Assembly: GCF_003287405.1 (NCBI RefSeq)
Contig: NZ_PRLD01000011.1
Span: forward strand, 1 to 64,000
Origin: Faecalibacterium prausnitzii
Lineage (GTDB): Bacteria > Bacillota > Clostridia > Oscillospirales > Ruminococcaceae
Direction of reading: 5' to 3'
DNA length: 64,000 bases
The notes beneath the pieces were generated by a model, which saw nothing but the letters and a program-made list of their open reading frames with translations, was not told the DNA's origin and made no database searches. The position numbers and the translations under genes were made by a program. Below, piece after piece: positions 23,032 through 33,445 of this stretch; the stretch's first letter is position 1, and each line of letters opens with the position of its first letter.

Positions 23032-25374
23032 TCAGAACACCGCCACGACGACCAGGCGCACCAGCAGGGCGCACAGCCATGCCACGGCGCACTGGTTGAC
23101 CACCATGATGGTAGCCCACTTGCCGCCAAGCTCCCGCTTGACCGACGCCACCGCCGCGATGCAGGGGGTGTACAGCAGGCAGAACACCAGCAGGGGTGCG
23201 GCCTGCGCCGGGGTAAGGGCTGTGGTCAGGGCAGCCGTAGAGCCGAAGAGGATGAGCAGCGAGGACACCACGCTCTCCTTGGCCATAAAGCCGGTGATGA
23301 GGGCGGTGGAGATGCGCCAGTCCGCAAAGCCCAGCGGGGCAAACAGCGGGGCAATATCGCCCGCGATGCGCGCCAGAATGCTGGCCTGCGGGTCGGCGGT
23401 CAGCCGCAGCTGCAAATCAAAGTTCTGCAGGAACCAGATGACGATGGTGGCGGCAAAGATGACCGTAAAGGCCTTCTGTAAGAAGTCCCGCGCCTTTTCC
23501 CACAGCAGCTGCGCCACGTTTTTCAGGCCGGGCAGGCGGTAGTTGGGCAGCTCCATGACAAAGGGCACGGCCTCGCCCTTGAACACGGTGCTCTTGAGCA
23601 GCAGCGCCGCCAGCACGCCCACCAGAATGCCGGTGAAGTACAGCAGCACCATCACAAGCCCCGCGTACTTGGGGAAGAACGCCGCCGCAAACAGGCTGTA
23701 GATGGGCAGCTTTGCGGAGCAGCTCATGAACGGGGTGAGCAGGATAGTCATTTTGCGGTCGCGCTCCGAGGGCAGGGTGCGGCTTGCCATCACGCCGGGC
23801 ACGGTGCAGCCAAAGCCGATGAGCATGGGCACGATGCTGCGGCCGGACAGGCCGATGCGGCGCAGCAGCTTATCCATCACAAAGGCGACACGCGCCATGT
23901 AGCCGGTATCCTCCAGCATGGAGAGGAAGAAGAACAGCACCACGATGATGGGCAGAAAGCTCAGCACGCTGCCCACGCCGGTAAAGATGCCGTCGATGAC
24001 CAGCGAGTGCACCGCCGCATTGACGTTCCAGTTGGTCAGGGCGGTGTCCACAACGCCGGTCAGGGCGTCGATGCCCATCTCCATGAGGTTCTGGAAGAAC
24101 AGGCCGATGACATTGAAGGTGAGGAAGAACACCAGACCCATGATGGCGATAAACGCCGGGATGGCGGTGTACTTGCCGGTAAGGAACTTGTCGATACGGT
24201 TGGAGCGCAGCTGCTCCTTGCTCTCGTGGGGCTTGACCACCGTCTGCGCCACCAGCTCCTGAATGAAGGAGAAGCGCATATCCGCAATGGCGGCGGCGCG
24301 GTCCAGCCCGCGCTCCTGCTCCATCTGCACGATGATATGCTCGATCATTTCTTTTTCGTTTTGGTCCAGCTTCAGGGCTTCCTCAATGCGGGGGTCACCC
24401 TCCACCAGCTTGGTGGCGGCAAACCGCACCGGGATGCCCGCCGCCTTGGCGTGATCCTCGATGAGGTGCTGGATGCCGTGGATGCAGCGGTGCACCGCGC
24501 CGCCGTGGTCGTCCTCACTGCAAAAATCCATCCGCCCGGGGCGTTCCTGATACTTTGCCACATGGACGGCGTGGTCTACCAGCTCGTCCACGCCCTCGTT
24601 CTTGGCGGCGGAGATGGGGATGACCGGGATGCCCAGCATGGCTTCCATCTTGTTGATGCGCACCGTGCCGCCGTTGCCGCGCATCTCGTCCATCATGTTC
24701 AGCGCCAGCACCATGGGGATGTCCAGTTCCATCAGCTGCATCGTCAGGTAAAGGTTGCGCTCGATGTTGGTGGCGTCCACGATATTGATAATGCCGGTGG
24801 GCTTTTCGCCGATGATGAACTGCCGGGTGACGATCTCCTCGCTGGAATAGGGAGACATGGAGTAGATGCCCGGCAGGTCGGTGACTTCGGTCTCCGGGTG
24901 TCCCTTGATGGCGCCGCTCTTGCGGTCCACCGTCACACCCGGAAAGTTGCCCACGTGCTGGTTGGAGCCGGTGAGCTGGTTGAACAGGGTGGTCTTGCCG
25001 CAGTTCTGGTTGCCCGCCAGCGCAAAGGTCAGGGTCTTATCCTCCGGCAGGGGATGCTCCCCCTCCTTGGTGTGGTACTTGCCGCCCTCGCCAAGACCCG
25101 GGTGCTCCACCATTTTTTCCGCCACCGGGGCGTGCACCGCCGGGGTCTTTTCGGTGGGGGTCACGGTGATCTGTGCCGCGTCATCCAGACGCAGGGTCAG
25201 CTCATAGCCGTGGATGCGCAGCTCCATGGGGTCGCCCATGGGTGCCAGCTTTACCAGCGTGACCTCTGCCCCGGGGATCAGACCCATATCCAGAAAATGC
25301 TGCCGCAGTGCGCCCGCACCGCCCACAGCATCTACTATGGCGCTTTTGCCGATCTGTAACTCTTTTAACGTCAT
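23032..25374 (-). CDS. feoB: FeoA-FeoB fusion, ferrous iron transporter
   Basis: A 780-residue inner-membrane Fe(II) importer. Residues 1-74 are a FeoA SH3-like domain fused in front, then a linker. The G domain starts near 116, with G1 GNQNCGKT (121-128), G3 DLPG and G4 NMMD. The GDI helical domain follows, then the membrane domain from about 395 with two Gate repeats (GRSIVPMLIGFGCTVPGV and the C-terminal copy). Separate FeoA and FeoB are usual; the fusion is common in Clostridia. Its promoter overlaps a DtxR-like inverted repeat. Confidence 0.95.
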   Translation of the reverse strand: MTLKELQIGKSAIVDAVGGAGALRQHFLDMGLIPGAEVTLVKLAPMGDPMELRIHGYELTLRLDDAAQITVTPTEKTPAVHAPVAEKMVEHPGLGEGGKYHTKEGEHPLPEDKTLTFALAGNQNCGKTTLFNQLTGSNQHVGNFPGVTVDRKSGAIKGHPETEVTDLPGIYSMSPYSSEEIVTRQFIIGEKPTGIINIVDATNIERNLYLTMQLMELDIPMVLALNMMDEMRGNGGTVRINKMEAMLGIPVIPISAAKNEGVDELVDHAVHVAKYQERPGRMDFCSEDDHGGAVHRCIHGIQHLIEDHAKAAGIPVRFAATKLVEGDPRIEEALKLDQNEKEMIEHIIVQMEQERGLDRAAAIADMRFSFIQELVAQTVVKPHESKEQLRSNRIDKFLTGKYTAIPAFIAIMGLVFFLTFNVIGLFFQNLMEMGIDALTGVVDTALTNWNVNAAVHSLVIDGIFTGVGSVLSFLPIIVVLFFFLSMLEDTGYMARVAFVMDKLLRRIGLSGRSIVPMLIGFGCTVPGVMASRTLPSERDRKMTILLTPFMSCSAKLPIYSLFAAAFFPKYAGLVMVLLYFTGILVGVLAALLLKSTVFKGEAVPFVMELPNYRLPGLKNVAQLLWEKARDFLQKAFTVIFAATIVIWFLQNFDLQLRLTADPQASILARIAGDIAPLFAPLGFADWRISTALITGFMAKESVVSSLLILFGSTAALTTALTPAQAAPLLVFCLLYTPCIAAVASVKRELGGKWATIMVVNQCAVAWLCALLVRLVVVAVF

Positions 25375-25411
25375 ATCCGTCTGCCTTCTTTTATATGTAC
25401 TGTTCCTGCAT

Positions 25412-25446
25412 GTTAGTCTGTGTTAACAAATGTAGTATAGGCTAAC
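25412..25446 (-). promoter_or_regulatory. Promoter and candidate iron operator of feoB
   Basis: An inverted repeat GTTAGTCT (25412-25419) with AGGCTAAC (25439-25446) surrounds a minus-strand TATACT (25434-25439). The half-sites recall DtxR/IdeR-type boxes. Iron-dependent repression is an inference from the neighbouring gene. Confidence 0.45.
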
Positions 25447-25498
25447 TGGCAGCGGATGTCAATAGAGAATATGGGGGAGTTGCTCGGCGGGCAGCATC

Positions 25499-25633
25499 CT
25501 CGCCCTCTCCGTCTTTGCTTCGCAAATCCACCTCTCCCAAAGGGAGAGGCCTTGGCAAAGAGATAAACTTTGCGTGGACTGCCAAGGGCTCCCACTTTGG
25601 GGGAGCTGGCGCGTAAGCGCCTGAGAGGGCGAG
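25499..25633. repeat. Family A intergenic repeat, copy 1
   Basis: This is the prototype of a roughly 140-bp imperfect palindrome. It opens CTCGCCCTCTCC and closes GGAGAGGGCGAG or a close form. Two inner stems, CTCTCCCAAAGGGAGAG and CTCCCACTTTGGGGGAG, are joined by a conserved CTTGGCAAAGAGAT...CTGCCAAGG segment. All copies lie between genes. No reading frame is conserved across them. They may act as terminators or mRNA processing sites, or be mobile by a host transposase as MITEs or REP-like units are. Confidence 0.88.
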
Positions 25634-25713
25634 CCCGCTAAAGTTAAAATGGTAACAAAAAAGCACCGCACACTCTCAGGCGAGAATATGCGGTGCTCCG
25701 GTTCAAATCATTA

Positions 25714-26739
25714 TTACTTCATGGTATGGTAGCCATCGGGGTTGTTCTTCTGCCAGTTCCAGCTGTCGGCGCACATCTCATCGATGCCGTACTCAGCCAC
25801 CCAGCCCAGCTCGTTCTTAGCCTTGGTGGGGTCGGCGTAGCACTCGGCGATGTCGCCGGGGCGGCGCGGGTCGATGACGTAGGGGATCTCCTTGCCGCAG
25901 GCCTTGGAGAAGGCGTGGATGACATCCAGCACGCTGTAGCCCTTGCCGGTGCCCAGATTGCAGATGAAGAGACCGCAGCCGGTCTCCAGCTTGCGGATGG
26001 CGCACACATGGCCCCGGGCCAGATCCACAACGTGGATGTAGTCACGCACACCGGTGCCGTCCGGGGTGGGGTAGTCGTTGCCAAAGACGTGTACCTTTTC
26101 CAGCTTGCCCACAGCCACCTTGGCGATGTAGGGCATCAGGTTATTGGGGATACCGTTGGGATCCTCGCCGATCAGGCCGCTCTTGTGGGCACCGATGGGG
26201 TTGAAGTAGCGCAGCAGCGCCACATTCAGGCTGGGGTCTGCATGGCAGACGTCCTGCAGAATGCGCTCGGTAAAGGCCTTGGTAGTGCCATAGGGGTTGG
26301 TGGTAGCGCCCACAGGGAAGTCCTCGGTGATGGGCACACTGGCGGGGTCGCCGTAGACGGTAGCGGAGGAGCTGAACACGAAGTTGTGGCAGTCATGATG
26401 GCGCATCACGTCCAGAATGACCAGCGTGCAGTTGAGGTTATTATAGTAGTACTCGATGGGCTTGGACACGCTCTCGCCCACAGCCTTGTAGGCTGCAAAC
26501 TGGATGACAGCGGTGATGTCCGGGCACTCGGAGAAGATCTTCTCCACATCCTCATGGCGGGTCATGTCTGCATTGTAGAAGCGGAAGTCCTTGCCGGTGA
26601 TCTGCTTGACCCGATCCAGAACCACGGGAGAAGCGTTATAATAGTTATCTGCCACTACGATATCGTAGCCAGCGTTCAACAGTTCGATGCAGGTGTGGCT
26701 GCCGATGTAGCCGGCACCGCCGGAAACCAAAATTGCCAT
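25714..26739 (-). CDS. galE: UDP-glucose 4-epimerase
   Basis: A 341-residue extended short-chain dehydrogenase that interconverts UDP-glucose and UDP-galactose. The NAD site VSGGAGYIGSHT lies at 5-16, SSSATVYG near 125 supplies the catalytic Ser/Thr, and YGTTKAFTE near 150 has the YxxxK pair. The length is typical. A separate transcript from galM is likely, as a family A repeat and an intergenic gap lie between them. Together the two genes form a Leloir-pathway neighbourhood without galK or galT in the window. Confidence 0.95.
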   Translation of the reverse strand: MAILVSGGAGYIGSHTCIELLNAGYDIVVADNYYNASPVVLDRVKQITGKDFRFYNADMTRHEDVEKIFSECPDITAVIQFAAYKAVGESVSKPIEYYYNNLNCTLVILDVMRHHDCHNFVFSSSATVYGDPASVPITEDFPVGATTNPYGTTKAFTERILQDVCHADPSLNVALLRYFNPIGAHKSGLIGEDPNGIPNNLMPYIAKVAVGKLEKVHVFGNDYPTPDGTGVRDYIHVVDLARGHVCAIRKLETGCGLFICNLGTGKGYSVLDVIHAFSKACGKEIPYVIDPRRPGDIAECYADPTKAKNELGWVAEYGIDEMCADSWNWQKNNPDGYHTMK

Positions 26740-26976
26740 AGCCGAGTACCTCTCTCACATAGTATTTCTTGCTTTTTCTCTTTGCGCCGGGCGCTGCCCG
26801 GTCTGCTTAAAGAATACCGCTTTTTGCCGCCGACTGCAAGGGGCGCTTTCTTTATTCAGATATATTTTTGTTGCATATTCGTACAGTACACATTTGATTG
26901 ACAGAGATTTTTCGCATTATTCACATGGAGAGAATGCGCCGTTTGTGCAAAACATAGAAATGGAGAGGGAAACTCC

Positions 26977-27120
26977 CTCGCCCTCTCCGTCACGGCATAC
27001 GCCGTGCCACCTCTCCCAAAGGGAGAGGCTTTGGCAGTCCACACAAAGTTCCCGGTTTTGCCAAGGGCTCTCCCTTTGGGAGAGCTGGCAAAGCCGACAG
27101 GCTTTGACTGAGAGGGCGAG
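26977..27120. repeat. Family A intergenic repeat, copy 2
   Basis: Same termini and inner stems as copy 1, between galE and galM. The distal stem reads TGACTGAGAGGGCGAG. Confidence 0.88.
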
Positions 27121-27192
27121 CCCGCTATAAGCAACACCATTTACGCAAAAAACGCCTGCCGGAGCAGACGTTTTTTGCGTGATGTATCCTTT

Positions 27193-28266
27193 TTAAAGTT
27201 TTCCGCACTGCTTGCCGGTGAAGAACCGCAGGGTGGTGGTGGCGCGGAACACCTTGCCTGCGCGCAGCACCGTGGAGGGGAACTCCGGGTGAGAGGGGCT
27301 GCACGGATAGTGCTGGGTCTCCAGTGCAAAGCCGCCGTACTTGCGCAGGGGCTCGCCGCCCTTGCCCGGGGCGGGGCAGTCCTGCAAAAAGTTGCCGGTA
27401 TACAGCTGGATGCCCGGCTGGGTGGTGTACAGCTTCATGCTGATGCCGGTCTTATCGCTGGTAGCCCATGCGCAGATGCTCTGGCTGGAGCCGCGTGCGC
27501 GGTCGATGACATAGCAGTGGTCGTAGCCGCCGCCCACCATGGTGGTCTGGGAGAAGCCGGTGTCGATTTCCTTGCCGATAAGCTTGCCGGCGGTAAAGTC
27601 CATGGGGGTGTTCGCCACGGGCAGGATATTGCCGGTAGGGCAGGTGGTATTGTTGCCTTCCAGATAGCGGGAAGCGTAGATGCGCAGCTTCTGGTTCAGC
27701 ACATCGCCGCCGCCATCCAGATTGAAGTAGCTGTGGTTGGTCAGGTTTACAAGGGTGTCGGCGTCCGAGGACACACGGTAGTCCATGCGGAAGGTGTTGT
27801 CGTCGGTGAGGGTATAGCGCACCGCGATCTTCAGCGTGCCGGGAAAACCGTCCTCACCGTCGGGGCTTACGGCTTCCATCAGCAGGGTATCGCCGAAGTA
27901 TTTCACCTCATAGATTTTCCGGGAAAAACAGCCGTGCAGGTGGTTTTCGCCGTTGTTTTTTTCCAGCTGGTAGGTCTTGCCGCCCAGCGTAAAGACGGCG
28001 TTTTCGATGCGGTTGGCATAGCGCCCCACAAAAGCACCGCAGCAGGTGCTGCCGGACGAGGTGAAGTCGTTTTCGTAATCTGCCATGGTGTCGTGACCCA
28101 GCACCACATCCACCGGGCCGTTTTTGGCCGGGACGATGATATTTTTGATCACGCAGCCGTAATCCAGCACACTGACGGACATTCCGCCGGGGTTCGAGAG
28201 GATGTACTCGGTAACATTAGCGCCCTCTTTGGTCACACCGAAGGGCTTAGAACGGATCTGTGCCAT
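27193..28266 (-). CDS. galM: Aldose 1-epimerase (mutarotase)
   Basis: A 357-residue beta-sandwich enzyme that equilibrates alpha and beta anomers of galactose and glucose. NHSYFNLDG (catalytic His region), YGNRIENA-like YANRIENAVF and ALETQHYP with the catalytic Glu are recognisable. The start at 28266 follows AGGAGG. A strong hairpin (about 28300-28327) lies in the leader, about 35 bp before the start. It encodes a cytosolic protein without signal peptide. Confidence 0.93.
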   Translation of the reverse strand: MAQIRSKPFGVTKEGANVTEYILSNPGGMSVSVLDYGCVIKNIIVPAKNGPVDVVLGHDTMADYENDFTSSGSTCCGAFVGRYANRIENAVFTLGGKTYQLEKNNGENHLHGCFSRKIYEVKYFGDTLLMEAVSPDGEDGFPGTLKIAVRYTLTDDNTFRMDYRVSSDADTLVNLTNHSYFNLDGGGDVLNQKLRIYASRYLEGNNTTCPTGNILPVANTPMDFTAGKLIGKEIDTGFSQTTMVGGGYDHCYVIDRARGSSQSICAWATSDKTGISMKLYTTQPGIQLYTGNFLQDCPAPGKGGEPLRKYGGFALETQHYPCSPSHPEFPSTVLRAGKVFRATTTLRFFTGKQCGKL

Positions 28267-28500
28267 TGGGCCTCGCCTCCTAAAGCTTTTTTCGGAAATG
28301 CAAAAGGGGCAGACTGCCCCCTTTTGCATTTTGTCTGTATTTATGATTATATCACAGTTTTACAGTTTTGTGTTGGATTCCTTTTAGAATTACCATCCAA
28401 TTTTTACGGCGATTTTTTGTTGGAATCATCGAAAGTGCCCACAATAGCGCTGCTGGCGGCGCGTCTGCGGAGAAAAAAATTGTTGTATAAGGGTAGCATC

Positions 28501-28644
28501 CTCGCCCTCTCAGTCATCTCGCTTTGCTCGATGCCAGCTCCCCCAAAGTGGGAGCCCTTGGCAGTCCACACAAACTTCATCTCTTTGCCAAGGCCTCTCC
28601 CTTTGGGAGAGGTGGATTTGCGAAGCAAAGACGGAGAGGGCGAG
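28501..28644. repeat. Family A intergenic repeat, copy 3
   Basis: Same termini and inner stems, between galM and the RND pump gene. It is inverted relative to copy 1 with respect to the inner stem order. Confidence 0.88.
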
Positions 28645-28746
28645 CCCGCTAAAATCCAAATCGTCCCGTCTGCGGGCAGACAGCCAAAAAGCGCCCCGCA
28701 CTTCCGGTGGAAATGCGGGACGCTTTGGTGATACGGGCTGTATGCC

Positions 28747-31700
28747 TTATGCTTCCGGCTGAGGCTGTGCCGCAGAGGACTGGGCGGCAATGAACTCGGC
28801 GGCATCGTCCGGGATGTCGTCCAAATCCTCGTCGCTGCCGATGTCCACGTTGAGCGGCGGCTTCTTGAACAGGATATCGTACAGGATCGGCACGATATAC
28901 AGGGTCATCAGGGTGGCGTAGCTCAGACCGCAGATGATGACGATGGCCATGCCGCTCATCAGCTGGCTTGCCATATCGTTGCTGAGCACCATTTGCAGCA
29001 TCGCCAGCACGGTGGTCAGGGTGGTCATCAGGATGGGGCGCATACGGGTCTTGCCGGTAGCCACCAGCGCGGCGCGGCGCTCCATGCCGCCCATGCGCAG
29101 CTGGTTGGCGTAGTCCACGAACACGATGCCGTTGTTGACGACTGTACCCATCAGCACGATGAAGCCCATCATGGAGATCATGGTCAGCTGCTGGCCGGTG
29201 AGCAGCAAGCCCAGCAGACCGCCGGTAAAGGCCAGCGGCACGGTAAACAGCACGATGAAGGGGGACAGCAGGCTCTGGAACTGTGCCACCATGACAAGGT
29301 ACACAAAGGGCAGAGCCAGTGCCATCCACTGGATCATTTCGTCAGTCATATAGTTGACGCTGTCGCTCTCGCCGCCCATGGAGAAGGAGCAGCCTTCCGG
29401 CATCTCGTCGGTGAGGGCAAAGGCATCCAGCGCCTTTTTCACGGCACGCGCCTGCACCGTGGTGTTGTAGCCCGGGGCAGTCTCGGCGGTGACGGTAACG
29501 TACTGGTTCTGGTTCTCGCTGGTGATGGAGTCCGGCGCGGTGCCGGTGGTCCAGCTGGCGATATCTGCCAGTGTGCAGGTACCGGTGGCGGTGGTGCCGT
29601 CTGCGGACATGACGGTGGTCTCAAAGGTCATGTCCATCATGTTTTCCTTGGTCAGCGGGTCCAGATTGTTGCTGATCTGCACATCCATAGTGGTGCCGTC
29701 CACGGTAACAGGGGTCTGTGCCGTGGTGGTGGTGGTCAGCTTTGCCGCGATCTGCTGGTACACCTGTGCAACGGTCAGACCGTAGGCACGCACCTTGTCG
29801 CGGTCCACCTGCAGGATGATGGTGGAATCACCCGCACCCAGACCGTTGGTGGCATTCTGGAAGCCATCGGTGTTGTTCACGATGTCCATGACCTTCTCGG
29901 ACAGGGCGGTCAGGGTCTCGGCATCAGTGCCGTAGATCTTGATGGTCAGACCGGTGGACAGCTGGCTGGTCAGGTCATCCGTCATGCCGTACTGCTTGAC
30001 GGTGGCGGTGCAGTCCGCCACCCCTGCCACGGCTTCCTCCATGGCTTTGCAGGCGGCGTCGATCTTGGAAGAGGAGAGATCCTCGTTGAGCTTGACGTTG
30101 ATCTTATACTTGCCGTAACCGTTGGCGGCGTTCAGCAGGTCGGTGATGGCAGAGGGCAGGCCGAGGTTGGAAACATCCATGCCCGCCACGGTGTTGTCGG
30201 GGGTAATGCCTACCTCCTCCACGCCGTCCACGGCCATCACAGCCTGCACCACTTTACCGGCCACATCGTAGGACTCGTCCTTCGAGAGGGTGTCGGTAGT
30301 GGAAAGGGTGATCATGGCCTCGTTACTGGTGCTGGTGGGCAGCAGCACGATGCCCATGGAGACCACCCGCCAGCAGCAGAACACCAGCAGCAGCACAGCG
30401 GCTGCCAGCGGCACAAAGCGCTTTTGCAGCGCCTTTTCCAGACTGCGGCCGTAGGCGTCCTGAATTTTATCGAACCATGCCAGCTTTTTGGGCTGGGCGT
30501 TCTTCAGCACGGTAGCCGAAGCGGCGGGCACCACGGTCAGTGCCACGATGAGGGAAGCCATCAGGCAGTAGCCGATGCACAGGGACATGGGGCCCATCAG
30601 GCTGCGGATGAGGCTGGCAGAGAACACCGCCGGCAGGAACACGCACACCGAGGTAAGGGTAGACGCCACAACAGACATACCCACCTGACGCGCACCCTGC
30701 ACCGCAGCGCGGGCGGCGGGCACGCCGCGGCCGCGCAGACGATAGATATTCTCGATGACGACCACCGAGTTATCCACCAGCATACCAATGCCCAGCGAAA
30801 GACCGGCCAGCGTCATAACGTTCAGGTCAAGCCCGGTGAAGTACATCAGCACCACGGCGCACAGCACCGACAGGGGGATACTGACACCGACCACCAGCGT
30901 AGGCTTGACGTCCTTCAGGAAGATGGCCAGCACGATGATGGCCAATGCGGCACCCACCAGCATACTGGTGAGGATGCTCTTGATCAGGATGCTGATGTAG
31001 TTGCCCTGATTGGACAGCACCACAACGTGCAGCCCCTCATACTGGGCTTCCAGCTCCTTGAAAGCGTCCAGACAGTTGGCGGATACGTCACCTGCGCTGG
31101 AGCTGTCGTCCTTGTAAATTTTCAGCACCGAAGCCTGCTCGCCGTTCAGGCGGGTGTAGCTGTCGGCGGCGTTGTCGATGATCTCCACGTCTGCCACGTC
31201 GGAAAGGCGCACGTCGCCGTAGCCCTCCACATGGAGCAGCAGTGCACCGCGGATATCCTCCACGCTGTCGTATTCCTCGCCCACCTTCAGCAGCCACGAC
31301 TCGCCGCTTTCGTCCTTGACGTAACCGGCGGGCATGGAAAAGTTCTGGGCATAGATGAGGGTGGCAAGGGTCTTGATATCCAGCTGCTTGGTCACATCGG
31401 CGCTGGCAAGCGCCTTTTCCTTGGCGGTCTCGTACTGGGTCTTGGCCTCGTTGAGCTGCTTTTCGTACTCGTTCAGCTGCTCGCGGGCTTCGGTAAACTG
31501 CATATAGGCAGCCAGCTGCTGCTGGGTAAAGCTGCCCAGTGCGTTGGAGAACTCGGTCATCATGCCGGGCACGTTGTCCATGGCCTTGATGGTGTCCTCC
31601 AGCGTCTTATAGATGACATTCAGGCTGTCCTGCAATTGCAGCTCGTCTACCAGATCCTCGGCGCCCTCACCCTGTGCGCCGGTCTCGGTGTTGATGCGGT

Positions 31701-32691
31701 TCTGCAGGGTCTGCAAAGCAGAGGAAAGCTTATCGGTGATATCGCGCAGCTCGGACACGATCTCGATCAAAGAATCGATATCCCGCATACCGGTGCTGTT
31801 GAACTTATCCAGAACGCGCTGCAAGCCGGCCTGCACTTCGATGAGTGCCTGCTGCACCTCGGGCTCCTTGACCACGGCGATCAGGTTGTTGACGCTTTGC
31901 AGCAGCGCTTCGGCCTGTTTGCGCACCACCTCTACGGCGCTGCCGACATCAGAGCTCAGGGTGCCCATGACCGTGTTGGACACGGTATTGCCGAAGTTTT
32001 TGAACTGTTTATCGTATTCTGCGCGGCCGGCCTTGATCTTGGCCTCGGCATCCTCCAGCTGGGCGTGCGCCGCTTCCAGCTGGCTGTCGATGAGCTCCAT
32101 CAGCTTTTCGTTGATGGCATCCACCTTTTCCTGATTCAGCTGCACCTGCACCAGCTGCTCCACAAGGCCGCTGGCGGACACGCTGGACACACCGCCCTTG
32201 CGCTGGACGTAGGGGGTCATGGTGTTCTTGATAAAATCAGAAAGGTCGTACACCGAACTGCCCTCGCGGCTGACAGCCACGGTCATAAAGGCGTTCATGT
32301 TCATGCTGTACTGCACGATAGAAGGAGTCAGTGCGGTCTCCGGCAGGTCGCTTTTGGCCTGATCCAGTTTGTTGGACACCTGCACCAGTGCGCTGTTCAT
32401 GTCCGTGTCATCCACGAACTGCATCAGCAGCAGGCTGTAGTTTTCGGCCGAGGTGGCGGTGATCTTTGAAACACCGGGCACCGTAAGCGCATTTTGCAGC
32501 ACGTCCGAGACCTCGGTCTCCACACGCTCCGGGCTGGCGCCGGGATACACGGTGACCACCATCAGGTACGGTGTGCTGACATCCGGCAGCAGGTTGGTCT
32601 TCATCTTGGTGATCGACACAAAGCCGAGCATCAGCACCATGATGACTGCAACCAGCACCGTAAATGGTTTTTTGACACTGAATTTTTCCAT
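28747..32691 (-). CDS. RND-family efflux transporter with coiled-coil insertion
   Basis: A 1314-residue proton-driven exporter of the AcrB/SwrC superfamily. The N-terminal TM and porter domain (FSVKKPFTVLVAVIMV, PDVSTPYLMV) are followed by an unusual charged, helical insertion at about residues 185-470. The second helix bundle carries GIGMLVDNSVVVIENI, the TM4 proton-relay region with Asp. The second half repeats the plan, ending in an acidic tail. Related pumps are about 1040 residues, so the extra 270 residues are an added coiled coil, possibly bridging to the cell wall since there is no outer membrane. The substrate is unknown. No membrane-fusion partner is adjacent. Confidence 0.9.
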   Translation of the reverse strand: MEKFSVKKPFTVLVAVIMVLMLGFVSITKMKTNLLPDVSTPYLMVVTVYPGASPERVETEVSDVLQNALTVPGVSKITATSAENYSLLLMQFVDDTDMNSALVQVSNKLDQAKSDLPETALTPSIVQYSMNMNAFMTVAVSREGSSVYDLSDFIKNTMTPYVQRKGGVSSVSASGLVEQLVQVQLNQEKVDAINEKLMELIDSQLEAAHAQLEDAEAKIKAGRAEYDKQFKNFGNTVSNTVMGTLSSDVGSAVEVVRKQAEALLQSVNNLIAVVKEPEVQQALIEVQAGLQRVLDKFNSTGMRDIDSLIEIVSELRDITDKLSSALQTLQNRINTETGAQGEGAEDLVDELQLQDSLNVIYKTLEDTIKAMDNVPGMMTEFSNALGSFTQQQLAAYMQFTEAREQLNEYEKQLNEAKTQYETAKEKALASADVTKQLDIKTLATLIYAQNFSMPAGYVKDESGESWLLKVGEEYDSVEDIRGALLLHVEGYGDVRLSDVADVEIIDNAADSYTRLNGEQASVLKIYKDDSSSAGDVSANCLDAFKELEAQYEGLHVVVLSNQGNYISILIKSILTSMLVGAALAIIVLAIFLKDVKPTLVVGVSIPLSVLCAVVLMYFTGLDLNVMTLAGLSLGIGMLVDNSVVVIENIYRLRGRGVPAARAAVQGARQVGMSVVASTLTSVCVFLPAVFSASLIRSLMGPMSLCIGYCLMASLIVALTVVPAASATVLKNAQPKKLAWFDKIQDAYGRSLEKALQKRFVPLAAAVLLLVFCCWRVVSMGIVLLPTSTSNEAMITLSTTDTLSKDESYDVAGKVVQAVMAVDGVEEVGITPDNTVAGMDVSNLGLPSAITDLLNAANGYGKYKINVKLNEDLSSSKIDAACKAMEEAVAGVADCTATVKQYGMTDDLTSQLSTGLTIKIYGTDAETLTALSEKVMDIVNNTDGFQNATNGLGAGDSTIILQVDRDKVRAYGLTVAQVYQQIAAKLTTTTTAQTPVTVDGTTMDVQISNNLDPLTKENMMDMTFETTVMSADGTTATGTCTLADIASWTTGTAPDSITSENQNQYVTVTAETAPGYNTTVQARAVKKALDAFALTDEMPEGCSFSMGGESDSVNYMTDEMIQWMALALPFVYLVMVAQFQSLLSPFIVLFTVPLAFTGGLLGLLLTGQQLTMISMMGFIVLMGTVVNNGIVFVDYANQLRMGGMERRAALVATGKTRMRPILMTTLTTVLAMLQMVLSNDMASQLMSGMAIVIICGLSYATLMTLYIVPILYDILFKKPPLNVDIGSDEDLDDIPDDAAEFIAAQSSAAQPQPEA

Positions 32692-33004
32692 CTTATCCTA
32701 CCGTTTCTCTGCCGCACCGCCCGGCGCAACAGTTCCTCCCTCTTTATGGGGCAATGGGTTCCTAACATTCCTATTATACACGCAAGGCGTATGCTTTCAA
32801 TAGCGGGGCGGCGAATCTTTTGCGAAAGTTCTGTCAAAATCTGCAAAACGCACAACTTTGCCGCCCCAAAACCGGCATTCTGTCTGCTTTCCTCCCTTCT
32901 GCCGCCGGACAGAATTCCGACACCTTTCCCGTACTGCATACGGTTGAGCGGGGTGTATCATTGCAGGGGAGGGGAAAAAATTGGGGATGTACCCCGCAAG
33001 CGTC

Positions 33005-33141
33005 CTCGCCCTCTCCGTCACGGCTTACGCCGTGCCACCTCTCCCAAAGGGAGAGGCCTTGGCAAAAAGATGAAGTTTGCGGGGACTGCCAAGGGCTCTC
33101 CCTTTGGGAGAGCTGTCACCGTAGGTGACTGAGAGGGCGAG
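33005..33141. repeat. Family A intergenic repeat, copy 4
   Basis: Same family, upstream of the RND gene and abutting a family B copy. The distal side reads CACCGTAGGTGACTGAGAGG. Confidence 0.87.
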
Positions 33142-33150
33142 GATGCTAAC

Positions 33151-33320
33151 CGCAGCGCCGCGCTTTCGCAGAAAGCGGCGCTGCAAATGCCGTTTTCCGT
33201 TACGACCCCTCCCGTGAAAATGCGTTTGGAGCGCTCCGCAGAGCGCGACAAACGCGAAATTTAAAATATTCTTTCCGCTGAATATGCGCAAAGCGAACGC
33301 GGAGGGCATTTCCAATCGTC
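33151..33320 (-). repeat. Family B intergenic repeat, copy 3
   Basis: Minus-strand copy with both flanks. The stem CGTTTG..GCGCTC (33223-33236) pairs with 33241-33254 around the TGCG loop, with one internal two-base mismatch. An extra GCGCCGC-type hairpin (33153-33185) at its distal end is shared with copy 6. Confidence 0.8.
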
Positions 33321-33445
33321 CCGCCGTGGGGCGCAAAGACTTTTCTTTTTGCATAGAAATGTGCTTTTGATTATGGTATACTAACAGCATACTGAAAAAG
33401 TTGCCCCTTGTAAGGGGCTTATCCGATACAAAAACGAGGAACACT

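Noticed and set aside
28993-32469. Long plus-strand frame opposite the RND pump gene
   Set aside because: Histidine- and glycine-rich antisense translation without start signal or domain.
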